Assembly (NCBI RefSeq): GCF_900112065.1
Contig: NZ_FOKE01000004.1
Location: 186,001 to 250,000, forward strand
Origin: Cohnella sp. OV330
GTDB lineage: Bacteria; Bacillota; Bacilli; Paenibacillales; Paenibacillaceae
Length of the DNA stretch: 64,000 nucleotides
Direction: 5' to 3'
The notes beneath the pieces are model-generated. The model did not search any database. It was not told the DNA's origin and saw only the letters and a program-made list of their open reading frames with translations. Of this stretch, positions 16,991 through 24,102 are shown piece after piece. Made by a program: the position numbers and the translations under genes. How positions within the stretch are numbered: the first letter of the stretch is position 1; each line of letters opens with the position of its first letter.

Positions 16991-17541
16991 TCGGCCATCC
17001 CGGCATTCCGCTCCTTTTGCCGGCTGAGGATCGAGGCTTCTCTCGCTACAACGACGTCCGTCCGGTCTCTAACGAGATGACGATGAACGACGTTCGCATC
17101 CGCCGACTCGCCCGGGGACAACCATATGGCGCCGAGCGCCTCGGTCCGGCGTACGGCCGCCTCCAGCAGCGCGGGGTCCGCGATCGGGAGATTGAAGTCG
17201 TCGTAGACGACGCGGTCCGCGTCGGTCCAGCGCTCCCTTCGCTCTCCCAGCATCCGCTTGAGCTGCCGGCCGTTCAGGCCAAGCTCGTCCATACGGTCCG
17301 GCTCGATCTCCGAATCGGCCTTCGCGAGCAGCTTCAGGGCTCCGCTGCCATTGCCCCTGCGCGCATGGTACTGCATGACCGCGATCCGGATCAACACCAG
17401 CCAGCTGCCTTCATAGGCGGCTTCTTTTTTTTCCTTCCAATATTCCTCCATGATCTCGTGACACTCGAAATAATCGCGCGTGCCATGATATTGTGCCAAA
17501 TAATGTACGAACGGCTCGGGAATCGGGAATAATGACATCAT
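16987..17541 (-). CDS. DUF309 domain-containing protein (YpuF-like)
   Basis: 184 residues from ATG 17541, with AAAGGAG about 12 bases upstream; the frame stays open further upstream but that part is antisense to the next gene. The conserved DUF309 core is in the first 80 residues: DYFECHEIMEEYWKE followed by WLVLIRIAVMQYHARRGNGSGALKLL. The CHE...E...W pattern suggests a metal-binding helical bundle. B. subtilis YpuF is the relative; function unknown. The C-terminal ~100 residues are variable. Convergent overlap of four bases with the carbonic anhydrase. Confidence 0.82.
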   Translation of the reverse strand: MMSLFPIPEPFVHYLAQYHGTRDYFECHEIMEEYWKEKKEAAYEGSWLVLIRIAVMQYHARRGNGSGALKLLAKADSEIEPDRMDELGLNGRQLKRMLGERRERWTDADRVVYDDFNLPIADPALLEAAVRRTEALGAIWLSPGESADANVVHRHLVRDRTDVVVAREASILSRQKERNAGMAD

Positions 17542-17671
17542 ATCGCGGTCGTGCTCCTTTTTGCGGTTCCGATAGGAACTAGCATACGAAAAAACGAGGT
17601 AAATTGAAACCGAACGCGATTTTTCCCGTATTACCGATCGTATCTCATTCACACAGGAGGAATCGCACCGT

Positions 17672-18115
17672 ATGTGGAAAAAAATGTTGCTCGTGTTTAC
17701 GCTGTTCGCCTTCACGGCGGCCATCGTCATTCCTGCCGACGCAGCGGACGCCGCGCGTAAAGGATTCAGCTCCAGCAAGCGTTCGTATACGAAGACGCCG
17801 GCAAAGGCGCAGGACAACGTGTCCAGCAGCACGAACAAAAGCTCCGGAACGACGGCGGGGGCCGGCACGACGCCTAAACGCGGATTTACGAGCGGAGGCA
17901 GCTTCATGAAAGGCCTCATGATCGGCGGCATCGCCGGCATGCTGTTCGGCGGTATGTTCGGCGGCATGGGCTTCTTCGGAGACATCCTGGGCCTGCTCAT
18001 CAATCTGGCCGCCATCTTCTTCGTAGTCGTCCTGATCATGGGTATCGTGAACGCCTTGCGCCGTCGCAGACAGCATCAGCCGCAAGGTCCGAACGATTCC
18101 CATCGCCGCTGGTAA
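17672..18115 (+). CDS. Small exported Tim44-like membrane protein
   Basis: 147 residues. A signal peptide (1-24, ending ADAADA) is followed by a Ser/Thr/Lys-rich extracytoplasmic segment (25-70). A glycine-rich hydrophobic stretch FMKGLMIGGIAGMLFGGMFG (79-98) and a membrane segment (about 103-127) follow, with a basic tail RRRRQHQPQ. This GG-x-GG-rich layout is that of the N-terminal part of bacterial Tim44-like proteins, but the Tim44 lipid-binding domain itself is absent. AGGAGG lies 11 bases before ATG. It is followed after 6 bases by a DUF2653 gene; function unknown. Confidence 0.75.
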   Translation: MWKKMLLVFTLFAFTAAIVIPADAADAARKGFSSSKRSYTKTPAKAQDNVSSSTNKSSGTTAGAGTTPKRGFTSGGSFMKGLMIGGIAGMLFGGMFGGMGFFGDILGLLINLAAIFFVVVLIMGIVNALRRRRQHQPQGPNDSHRRW

Positions 18116-18121
18116 TCCGCT

Positions 18122-18412
18122 ATGCGGCTGACGACGGACGAGATCGTAAACGCCGTATGCCTGCATACGTCGGAGCGGCAGCAAATACCCGCCACTTCCG
18201 TTGAAGTCGAGCTCTCGTGGGACGACGAGCAAGGCTTCACGGCGGAAGTGTGGGTCGAAGGACGCAGCCGCTACCTGGTCGAAGCCAATCTCAAGGAATC
18301 GATCGTTCGATATATGCTGACCGAGTACGGACGCCGCGTCTATCCCTCGTCCATCACGATGGTGGCGGACGAAGAGCTTGAAGAAATATTCGCGGACGTC
18401 ATCGAAGAATAG
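18122..18412 (+). CDS. DUF2653 family protein (YxcD-like)
   Basis: 96 residues, compact and acidic: MRLTTDEIVNAVCLH at the start, a central VEVELSWDDEQGFTAEVWVEG strand pair, and an acidic C-terminal helix DEELEEIFADVIEE. This matches the DUF2653/YxcD family of Bacillales, which has no known function. There is no strong ribosome-binding site of its own; it begins 6 bases after the Tim44-like stop, so translation is probably coupled. The pair suggests a cytoplasmic partner of the small membrane protein. Confidence 0.75.
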   Translation: MRLTTDEIVNAVCLHTSERQQIPATSVEVELSWDDEQGFTAEVWVEGRSRYLVEANLKESIVRYMLTEYGRRVYPSSITMVADEELEEIFADVIEE

Positions 18413-18423
18413 CGGGTTATACA

Positions 18424-18458
18424 AGAAGGGCAGGCGGTCATTGACCGCCTGCCCTTCT
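18424..18458. terminator. Bidirectional hairpin terminator
   Basis: A 16-bp stem built on AGAAGGGCAGGCGGTC and its complement, with loop ATT, lies between the convergent DUF2653 and GGDEF-EAL genes. The T-tracts are short on both sides, but the stem is very stable. Confidence 0.7.
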
Positions 18459-18468
18459 GTCGTTTGCG

Positions 18469-20916
18469 TCAAGCTCTCAGCTTGCCCTCGCGCAGCGGCT
18501 CGAAGAAGCTGCGTTCGATCTCGCCCGCCGGAATCGGCTTGCTGAAGTAGTAGCCTTGTATCTCTCTGCAGGACTGATCGCGCAGGATGTCGAGTTGCTC
18601 CTTGGTCTCGATCCCCTCGGCAATGATGTCCAGCTTCAAATGCTCGGCCATCGATATGATCGTCGCGACGATCGCCCGGTCGCTCTCGCTCACCGTAATA
18701 TCCCGAATGAAGGAACGGTCGATCTTGAGCTTGTGGATCGGAAAATGCTTCAGGTAGCTGAGCGAGCTGTAGCCCGTCCCGAAATCGTCCAGGCTGATGC
18801 GTACGCCGAGCGCGCTGAGCCGGTTCAAGATCGCCGTCGACACCTCCACGTCCATCATCATGCTCTCGGTAATTTCCAGGTCGAGAAAATGCGGCTCGAG
18901 TCCCGACTCCGACAAGATGTTTGCGATATGCTCGTCCAGGTTGGACTGATAAAATTGCTGCGAGGACAGGTTGACGGACACCGGCACGAGCGGTCCGCCC
19001 GCCAAGTGCCATTCGCGCATCTGGCGGCAAGCCTCGCGTAGTACCCAATCCCCAAGCGGTCCGACGAGCGCGATCTCCTCCGCGAGCGGGATGAACACGC
19101 CCGGAGAGATCATGCCTTTGCGGGGGTGATTCCAGCGCACGAGCGCCTCTACGCCGATCATGACGCCGTCCGACGAGCGAACCTGCGGCTGATAGTAGAG
19201 CTCAAGCTCGTTGTGCGGCAAAGCCTGCCTGAAGTCGCGTTCGAGCTCGAGCTTCTCGGTAAGCTTGTCGTTCAACTCGGGCTGGTAAAACCGATATCCG
19301 TTTTTCCCCTGCTTTTTGATCTCGTACATCGCCAGGTCCGCGTGCCGCAGCAATTGGTCGGGTTGTTCGCCATGCTCCGGGCAGACTGCGATGCCGATGC
19401 TGGCCGTCACGTAGTAATCCTGGTGTTGCAGCGGATAGGGCCGCTGGATCTGATGCACGATCTCTTCGGCAAGCGAGGACAGCTCCTCCCTGCTGCAAGC
19501 ATCCATCACGAGGATCGCGAACTCGTCGCCGCCGAGCCGCGCGAGCTCCGCGCCGCTGCCCTCTAGCGCCAGCGCGATCCGCTCCGACACGTCCTTCAGG
19601 AATTGGTCACCGTACTGATGTCCGAGCGAATCGTTGATCAGCTTGAACCGGTCGATATCGAGCACCATGACGGCGAAGCAGCTGCGAATTCTGCCCAGCT
19701 CGGACGCGGTCTCGGCCAATCGCTCCTGCCACATGCGGCGGTTCGGCAAGCCCGTCAGATCGTCCTCGTACGCCATTTTGCGAATATGCTCTTCTTTGGA
19801 TTTGTCCTCCGTAATATCCCGCAGCTTCATGTACATGCCGACGGCCCCGTCGCCGGAGCGAACGGTCGCGATTGAAACTTCCAGGCTTAACCGTTCTCCC
19901 TTGGCGTTGACGACGGTCGACTCGTACTGCTGTCGCTTGCCGTCCTTGACCAAAGCGAGAATATTTTCCAGCTCGTCGGTACGTTCGGAAACCGCGACGC
20001 GAAGAAGCTCCTCCAGCGGCATGCCGATCAGCGCGGACTGATCAACGCCGACGATGCGTTCGGCCGAAGGATTCAGGCCCGTGATTTTCCGGTCGAGGCT
20101 GAGCGTGATGATCCCGTCGGTCATGCTGTCGTAGATCGCTTTGTACCAATTCTGGCTCTCTTCGATCCGCAGCTGCTTGGCGGCGAACCGCTTGGCGATG
20201 ACGATGCCTCCCAGCGACAAGCCGAGCGTCAACAGCGTGCCGACGACGACGCCGTACGCCATCATCCGCTGGTTCGAAAACATGTCCATGTTGCCGTGCA
20301 TCATCGCGTGATCCATCTCGAAAGCGGCCGCGCTCATGCCCGTATAGTGCATGCCGGCGACCGCGGCGCCCATGATCAGCCCGCTCGCCAGCTTCTTGCG
20401 AATCGCGTAGCGCTTCTGCTGGCGATGATAGACGAACGCGAGCCATAGCGCGGCTATGGATGCGAGAAGCGCGATGACGACCGACAGCGTCACGATGAGC
20501 GGCGAATAGTCGATCTGCATCTTCATGGCGTCCATGCCGATGTAGTGCATCGCGCAAATGCCGGAAGCGAGAAAAACGCCCGCCAGCAATAGACGGCGAT
20601 ATCCCAAATTAGGCTTGGCCGCCAGGTTAAGCGCGACGAAGCAGCCTGCGATCGCGGCTGCGGCGGATATGAATACGAGCGCGCCGTCATACTTGACGGT
20701 CATCGGCAGGCGCAGGGCCAGCATCCCGACGAAGTGCATCGACCAGATGCCCATGCCCATGATGGCCGCGCTGAAGCCGATCCAGAGCGTTCTGTAGCCT
20801 GAACTCGCCTTGCCGATGCGGCCGGCGAGATCGAGCGTCGTATACGAGGCGAGCACGGCGATCAAATAGGAGAGCAAGACGAGAGAGAGATCGTATGATC
20901 CGTGCGTATGCGTCAT
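18469..20916 (-). CDS. MHYT-PAS-GGDEF-EAL bifunctional c-di-GMP signalling protein
   Basis: 815 residues. Seven membrane segments carry repeated MHYT-type motifs (WSMHFVGM, CAMHYIGM, AGMHYTGM; about 1-250), proposed to bind copper and sense O2, CO or NO. A PAS domain follows (about 262-375), then GGDEF with DDLTGLPNRR and an intact ARLGGDEF (about 385-540), and EAL with GVEALVRWNHP, ETE-type region ITESMMM and DDFGTGYSSLSYL (about 555-805). Both catalytic signatures look intact, so it may both make and degrade c-di-GMP. No RxxD inhibitory site precedes GGDEF. ATG with GGGAGG upstream; a TATAAT lies at 20973-20978. Single gene. Confidence 0.95.
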   Translation of the reverse strand: MTHTHGSYDLSLVLLSYLIAVLASYTTLDLAGRIGKASSGYRTLWIGFSAAIMGMGIWSMHFVGMLALRLPMTVKYDGALVFISAAAAIAGCFVALNLAAKPNLGYRRLLLAGVFLASGICAMHYIGMDAMKMQIDYSPLIVTLSVVIALLASIAALWLAFVYHRQQKRYAIRKKLASGLIMGAAVAGMHYTGMSAAAFEMDHAMMHGNMDMFSNQRMMAYGVVVGTLLTLGLSLGGIVIAKRFAAKQLRIEESQNWYKAIYDSMTDGIITLSLDRKITGLNPSAERIVGVDQSALIGMPLEELLRVAVSERTDELENILALVKDGKRQQYESTVVNAKGERLSLEVSIATVRSGDGAVGMYMKLRDITEDKSKEEHIRKMAYEDDLTGLPNRRMWQERLAETASELGRIRSCFAVMVLDIDRFKLINDSLGHQYGDQFLKDVSERIALALEGSGAELARLGGDEFAILVMDACSREELSSLAEEIVHQIQRPYPLQHQDYYVTASIGIAVCPEHGEQPDQLLRHADLAMYEIKKQGKNGYRFYQPELNDKLTEKLELERDFRQALPHNELELYYQPQVRSSDGVMIGVEALVRWNHPRKGMISPGVFIPLAEEIALVGPLGDWVLREACRQMREWHLAGGPLVPVSVNLSSQQFYQSNLDEHIANILSESGLEPHFLDLEITESMMMDVEVSTAILNRLSALGVRISLDDFGTGYSSLSYLKHFPIHKLKIDRSFIRDITVSESDRAIVATIISMAEHLKLDIIAEGIETKEQLDILRDQSCREIQGYYFSKPIPAGEIERSFFEPLREGKLRA

Positions 20917-21086
20917 GTTGGTGGCCTCCCTGCCAAATCTTGCGCTGCGAAAAATGAATCGCTCTTTTACCCATTATACGTGGAATCGAAGCATAGTACA
21001 CCCAATTCTTGGCGTAATTCAGCATAATTCATCGATATTTGTCGATCAAGTGTTCCGTTTTATACTTTAATCGGAAATAAATCGCG

Positions 21087-21118
21087 AAAAAAAAGCCGTT
21101 CGCGATCGCGAACGGCTT
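21087..21118 (-). terminator. Intrinsic terminator of the aldo/keto reductase gene
   Basis: A palindromic stem AAGCCGTTCGC / GCGAACGGCTT with loop GATC is followed on the minus strand by a run of T, 18 bases past the reductase stop. Confidence 0.85.
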
Positions 21119-21135
21119 CAAGCTGTTCCTATCGA

Positions 21136-22113
21136 TTACCAGGCATAGGCGCGCGGCGCTTCGCCGGGTCCCGGGAAAATCTCGTCCAGACGCTTCAGCG
21201 TCTCTTCGCTAAGCTCGATGTCGACGACGCGCAGCGCTCCCTCGAGCTGCTCCATCGTGCGAGGCCCGATGATCGGCGCGGTCATCGCGGGATGCGCCAG
21301 CGTCCAAGCCAGCGCCAGATTCGCCTCGGATTCGCCCAGCTCCGCAGCGAGCTTGGCGAACGCTTCGAGCTGAGGACGATACTTGTCCACGCGCGATTGA
21401 TCGCTCGCCCGCTTCGAGCCCGGCGCCGGGTTCAGCGCGCGGCCGCTCAGCAGGCCGCCGTCCAGCGGACTCCAGGCGATGACGCCGATGCCGTGCTCTT
21501 GCGCGGCCGGCAGTACTTCAAGCTCCGGAAGGCGCGTGATCAGGCTGTACTTGTGCTGCTCGGACACCAGTCCGAGCATGCCCTTCGATTTGGCTTCGTA
21601 CTGGGCTTTGACAAGATCGCGGCCCGCGAAGTTGCTCGAGCCCACGTATCCGATCTTGCCCTGATACTGCGCGATGCGAAATGCGTCCCACAGCTCGTCC
21701 CACGATACGTTGCGATCGACGTGATGCATTTGATACAGCTCGATATGATCCGTCTGCAGCCTGCGCAGCGAGCCTTCAAGGTGGCGACGCAGCTTGTAAG
21801 CGGACAGTCCCGTTTCGCCGTTCGGCCCGTCGCTCGCGTCGCTCATGTCTCCATAGAACTTGGTCGCCAGCACGACGCGCTCTCTGCGTCCCCCGCCTTG
21901 GGCGAACCAGCGTCCGATAATTTCCTCGGTGCGGCCAGCGTTTTCGCCCCAACCGTAAATATTCGCCGTGTCGAAGAAGTTGATGCCAGCGTCGAGCGCG
22001 GCGTCCATCATTCTGAACGCTTCCTTCTCGTCCGTGTCCACGCCGAAATTCATCGTTCCGAGGCACAGCTTGCTGACCTTAAGGCCCGACTTTCCCAGTT
22101 GACTGAATTTCAC
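21136..22113 (-). CDS. Aldo/keto reductase
   Basis: 325 residues from GTG 22113, supported by GAGGAGGAGA 7 bases upstream. The protein begins KFSQLGKSGLKVSKLCLGTMNFG, the standard AKR start. The catalytic tetrad is visible: Asp and Tyr in FFDTANIYGWGE, Lys in VLATKFYGD and His in LYQMHHVD. The NADPH-binding end has SPLDGGLLSGR and the APIIGPRT segment. It resembles the AKR11/YqkF-like group that reduces aldehydes and ketones with NADPH. Substrate unknown. Monocistronic with its own terminator. Confidence 0.92.
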   Translation of the reverse strand: MKFSQLGKSGLKVSKLCLGTMNFGVDTDEKEAFRMMDAALDAGINFFDTANIYGWGENAGRTEEIIGRWFAQGGGRRERVVLATKFYGDMSDASDGPNGETGLSAYKLRRHLEGSLRRLQTDHIELYQMHHVDRNVSWDELWDAFRIAQYQGKIGYVGSSNFAGRDLVKAQYEAKSKGMLGLVSEQHKYSLITRLPELEVLPAAQEHGIGVIAWSPLDGGLLSGRALNPAPGSKRASDQSRVDKYRPQLEAFAKLAAELGESEANLALAWTLAHPAMTAPIIGPRTMEQLEGALRVVDIELSEETLKRLDEIFPGPGEAPRAYAW

Positions 22114-22268
22114 TAGCGAATCTCCTCCTCGATATGAATTCCTTACTATTGTAACCGATCCCATAACAGTTAGGCCAATACCGGCCGATTTTCGTTGCTA
22201 CGCCGCCGGGACGCCCGCTGCATAATCGCTCGGTAAGGGTAAACATTAACATCACTGGAGGTGCAGCC

Positions 22269-22370
22269 ATGATTGTCACATACACGATTATGTTCGTCTT
22301 AATGATCGTCGCCGTCGGGTGGCTGATGTTCCGCGCGAGAGAGCTGAAGCGCAAATCGGACAGGCATTAA
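22269..22370 (+). CDS. 33-residue single-pass membrane peptide
   Basis: A short gene: ATG 22269 to TAA 22368-22370, with a strong TGGAGGTG ribosome-binding site 6 bases upstream. The peptide is a hydrophobic helix (residues 2-21, MIVTYTIMFVLMIVAVGWLM) followed by a basic tail (RARELKRKSDRH), the classic layout of a bacterial small membrane protein with cytoplasmic C-terminus. It lies alone between the divergent aldo/keto reductase and convergent fur. No known family is recognised. Confidence rests on the ribosome-binding site and the composition. Confidence 0.65.
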   Translation: MIVTYTIMFVLMIVAVGWLMFRARELKRKSDRH

Positions 22371-22376
22371 CGCGCG

Positions 22377-22424
22377 AACGGCCCTCGCAAGGCCGAAGCT
22401 GCCGCTTATCCCGCGTGGGCCGTT
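22377..22424 (+). terminator. Possible terminator after the small membrane peptide
   Basis: AACGGCCC (22377-22384) pairs with GGGCCGTT (22417-22424), followed by TCATTT. The 32-base loop is long and can fold internally, so the call is tentative. Confidence 0.4.
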
Positions 22425-22473
22425 TCATTTACTATCGATGCGAAACCATATCGCGAATCGGCTTGCGAGCCGG

Positions 22474-22953
22474 TCAAGAGACGGCTTTACTCGCCTTTTT
22501 GCATCCTTCCCGTCCGCAGTTTGCGTACGTGCCCGTGAATTCAAGACGATGGTCGGTCACTTGAAACCCGTATTCCCGCGCGAGACGCTGTTCCAGCTCT
22601 CCGAGCCAGTCTTCCTTGATCTCCTTCAGACGCCCGCAAACGGTACAGATCAAATGGTGATGCATATGCGCGCTCTCGTCGCTCCGCAGGTCGAACCGAG
22701 CGACGCCGTCGCCGAAGTTCATTTTTTCGACGATATGCAGCTCGGCCAGAAGCTCCAACGTACGATACACGGTCGCAAGGCCGATGTCCGGATGCACTTC
22801 GCGAACGAGCATGAACACTTCCTCCGCGCTGAGGTGATCCTGTTCGTATTCGAGCAGCACGCGAACCGTAGCCTCGCGCTGCGAAGTCAGCTTGTAGCCT
22901 TTGCTCAGCAGCTGCTTATTTATTTTTATCAGTTGGTCGTCGAACGTCGTCAT
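22474..22953 (-). CDS. fur: Ferric uptake regulator Fur
   Basis: 159 residues. The winged-helix part is closest to Fur: YKLTSQREATVRVLLEYEQDHLSAEEVFMLV and IGLATVYRTLELLAEL. The metal region has HMHHHLICTVCG and a C-terminal YANCGREGC, giving two Cys pairs for structural zinc. Arg and Asp in the GDGVARFDL segment fit Fur rather than PerR or Zur. It represses iron-uptake genes when loaded with Fe(II). A PerR-type operator lies 46 bases upstream of the start, as in B. subtilis where PerR controls fur. GGGGG precedes ATG. Confidence 0.92.
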   Translation of the reverse strand: MTTFDDQLIKINKQLLSKGYKLTSQREATVRVLLEYEQDHLSAEEVFMLVREVHPDIGLATVYRTLELLAELHIVEKMNFGDGVARFDLRSDESAHMHHHLICTVCGRLKEIKEDWLGELEQRLAREYGFQVTDHRLEFTGTYANCGREGCKKASKAVS

Positions 22954-22998
22954 CGGGATTGCCCCCTTCGTCCGCAGAACGGTTTAACGCCATGCAGA

Positions 22999-23013
22999 TT
23001 ATAATGATTCTAA
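22999..23013 (-). promoter_or_regulatory. PerR-box-like operator upstream of fur
   Basis: TTATAATGATTCTAA matches the PerR consensus TTATAATNATTATAA at 14 of 15 positions. A second half-site ATTATAA at 23017-23023 extends the symmetry. Fur and PerR boxes are similar, so Fur autoregulation is possible too. Confidence 0.65.
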
Positions 23014-23068
23014 ACTATTATAACCGATGGTTTCAATAAAAGAAATCGTCGCGTTCGAATGAAAACGC

Positions 23069-23097
23069 TTGACATGATACATATTGTATCATACAGT
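23069..23097 (+). promoter_or_regulatory. Promoter with embedded palindromic operator for the XRE gene
   Basis: A perfect TTGACA (23069-23074), 17-base spacer and TACAGT (-10). The spacer is almost entirely occupied by the inverted repeat ATGATACA-TAT-TGTATCAT (23074-23092), with 8-bp perfect half-sites, an ideal position for a repressor to block RNA polymerase. The regulator encoded 45 bases downstream is the likely ligand. Confidence 0.75.
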
Positions 23098-23141
23098 TAT
23101 AAACAAATAGTCCACTTAATATTAGCAAGGAGCTAAGCGAT

Positions 23142-23501
23142 ATGAGCATGGGAGACCGCCTTCGACAGCTTCGCCTCGAACGCCATCTGTCCCAAGAGGA
23201 AGTGGCGCGACAGGTCGGCATTACGAGATCCGCCTACAGTCATTATGAAATTAACAATCGCCATCCGGTTTACGAGACGCTCATCAAGCTGGCGCATTAC
23301 TTCAACGTCTCGCTGGACTACATCATCGGCGGCGCCGGCGCGAAACGTCCCGAGCATCCGTCCGAACCCCAGGAGCACAAGATCCTCGAGCTGTTCAAGT
23401 CCATGGATCAGGAGCAGCGCCAGCAGTCGATCGGACTCCTGCTCGGCATCGTCGAGGGCGATCGAAAGAAACCCGTCAGGTCCGTCGCCAAAAGCAAATG
23501 A
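23142..23501 (+). CDS. XRE family helix-turn-helix repressor
   Basis: 119 residues. A Cro/C1-type HTH covers about residues 5-62: GDRLRQLRLERHLSQEEVARQ, ITRSAYSHYEINNRHPVYET, LIKLAHYFNVSLDYIIGG. A C-terminal helical extension (about 75-110, HKILELFKSMDQEQRQQSIGL) may mediate dimerisation. AAGGAG lies 9 bases upstream of the first ATG. It probably represses its own promoter through the palindrome in the spacer. No toxin partner is adjacent; the 3' end overlaps the convergent PAP2 gene by 26 bases. Confidence 0.88.
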   Translation: MSMGDRLRQLRLERHLSQEEVARQVGITRSAYSHYEINNRHPVYETLIKLAHYFNVSLDYIIGGAGAKRPEHPSEPQEHKILELFKSMDQEQRQQSIGLLLGIVEGDRKKPVRSVAKSK

Positions 23502-24102
23502 TAGCGGCCGCAAGCGCGCAAAGCCCGCCGACGCACAATCCCGCGCATACGTCCGACAAATAATGGACGCTGAAATAGATTCGGCTCCAGCCTGTCGCCG
23601 CGATGAGCACGATCGAGAGCGCAAGAACGACGATTTTCCAAAAGCGGCCGCGCAGCGCGAGCGCTCCAAGCAACAGCCACCAGCCGTACAACGCTGCTGC
23701 GATCGTCGCGTTGCCGCTCGGATATCCGTTGCCGTCATGCGCGATGCCCCATGCGCCGTCCGGACGCTCGTATCCGAATGCGGACTTAAGCAGCATTTGC
23801 AGGACGTATGCAGCCAGGACGACGCCAACGAATGAGACGGCGATTTTCCAAGAGCGAAGCCGCCACCAGCATGCTGCGGACAACAGCGTAATCGCCGCGA
23901 TGACTGTCGTCGAGCCCATGTCGTTCATCGTCCGCCACAAGCTCGTCCAGCCAGGCGCGCGGGTGGCCGACGCCGCATCCGCAGCCGCGCCGTCCCACGC
24001 GGCATAGCCGCCGGCCCTCAAGGACGTGATCGTCGCGAACAGCGCCGCCAGCGCGGCGATCGCGATCAAGATCGTTCTTTTTTGCGCGTTTGTCAAGGTC
24101 AT
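23476..24102 (-). CDS. PAP2 family membrane phosphatase
   Basis: 208 residues with about six membrane segments. The three phosphatase motifs are present: K-x6-RP in LKSAFGYERPDG, GYPSGNAT, and SR-x5-H-x3-D in WSRIYFSVHYLSDV. The middle motif is PSGN where most members have PSGH, so the general-acid histidine is replaced by Asn; activity needs care. Relatives hydrolyse undecaprenyl-PP or phosphatidylglycerol-P at the outer membrane face. ATG overlaps the stop of the sensor kinase gene (ATGA), so the two are translationally coupled and the phosphatase is likely part of the same response. Confidence 0.88.
   Translation of the reverse strand: MTLTNAQKRTILIAIAALAALFATITSLRAGGYAAWDGAAADAASATRAPGWTSLWRTMNDMGSTTVIAAITLLSAACWWRLRSWKIAVSFVGVVLAAYVLQMLLKSAFGYERPDGAWGIAHDGNGYPSGNATIAAALYGWWLLLGALALRGRFWKIVVLALSIVLIAATGWSRIYFSVHYLSDVCAGLCVGGLCALAAAIICFWRRT

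Noticed and set aside
17542..18039. N-terminal extension of the DUF309 gene
   Set aside because: The extra residues are antisense to the Tim44-like gene and do not belong to the family; the ATG at 17541 has a ribosome-binding site.
17645..19048. Minus-strand 467-codon open frame
   Set aside because: It crosses a terminator and overlaps three better genes; no motif.
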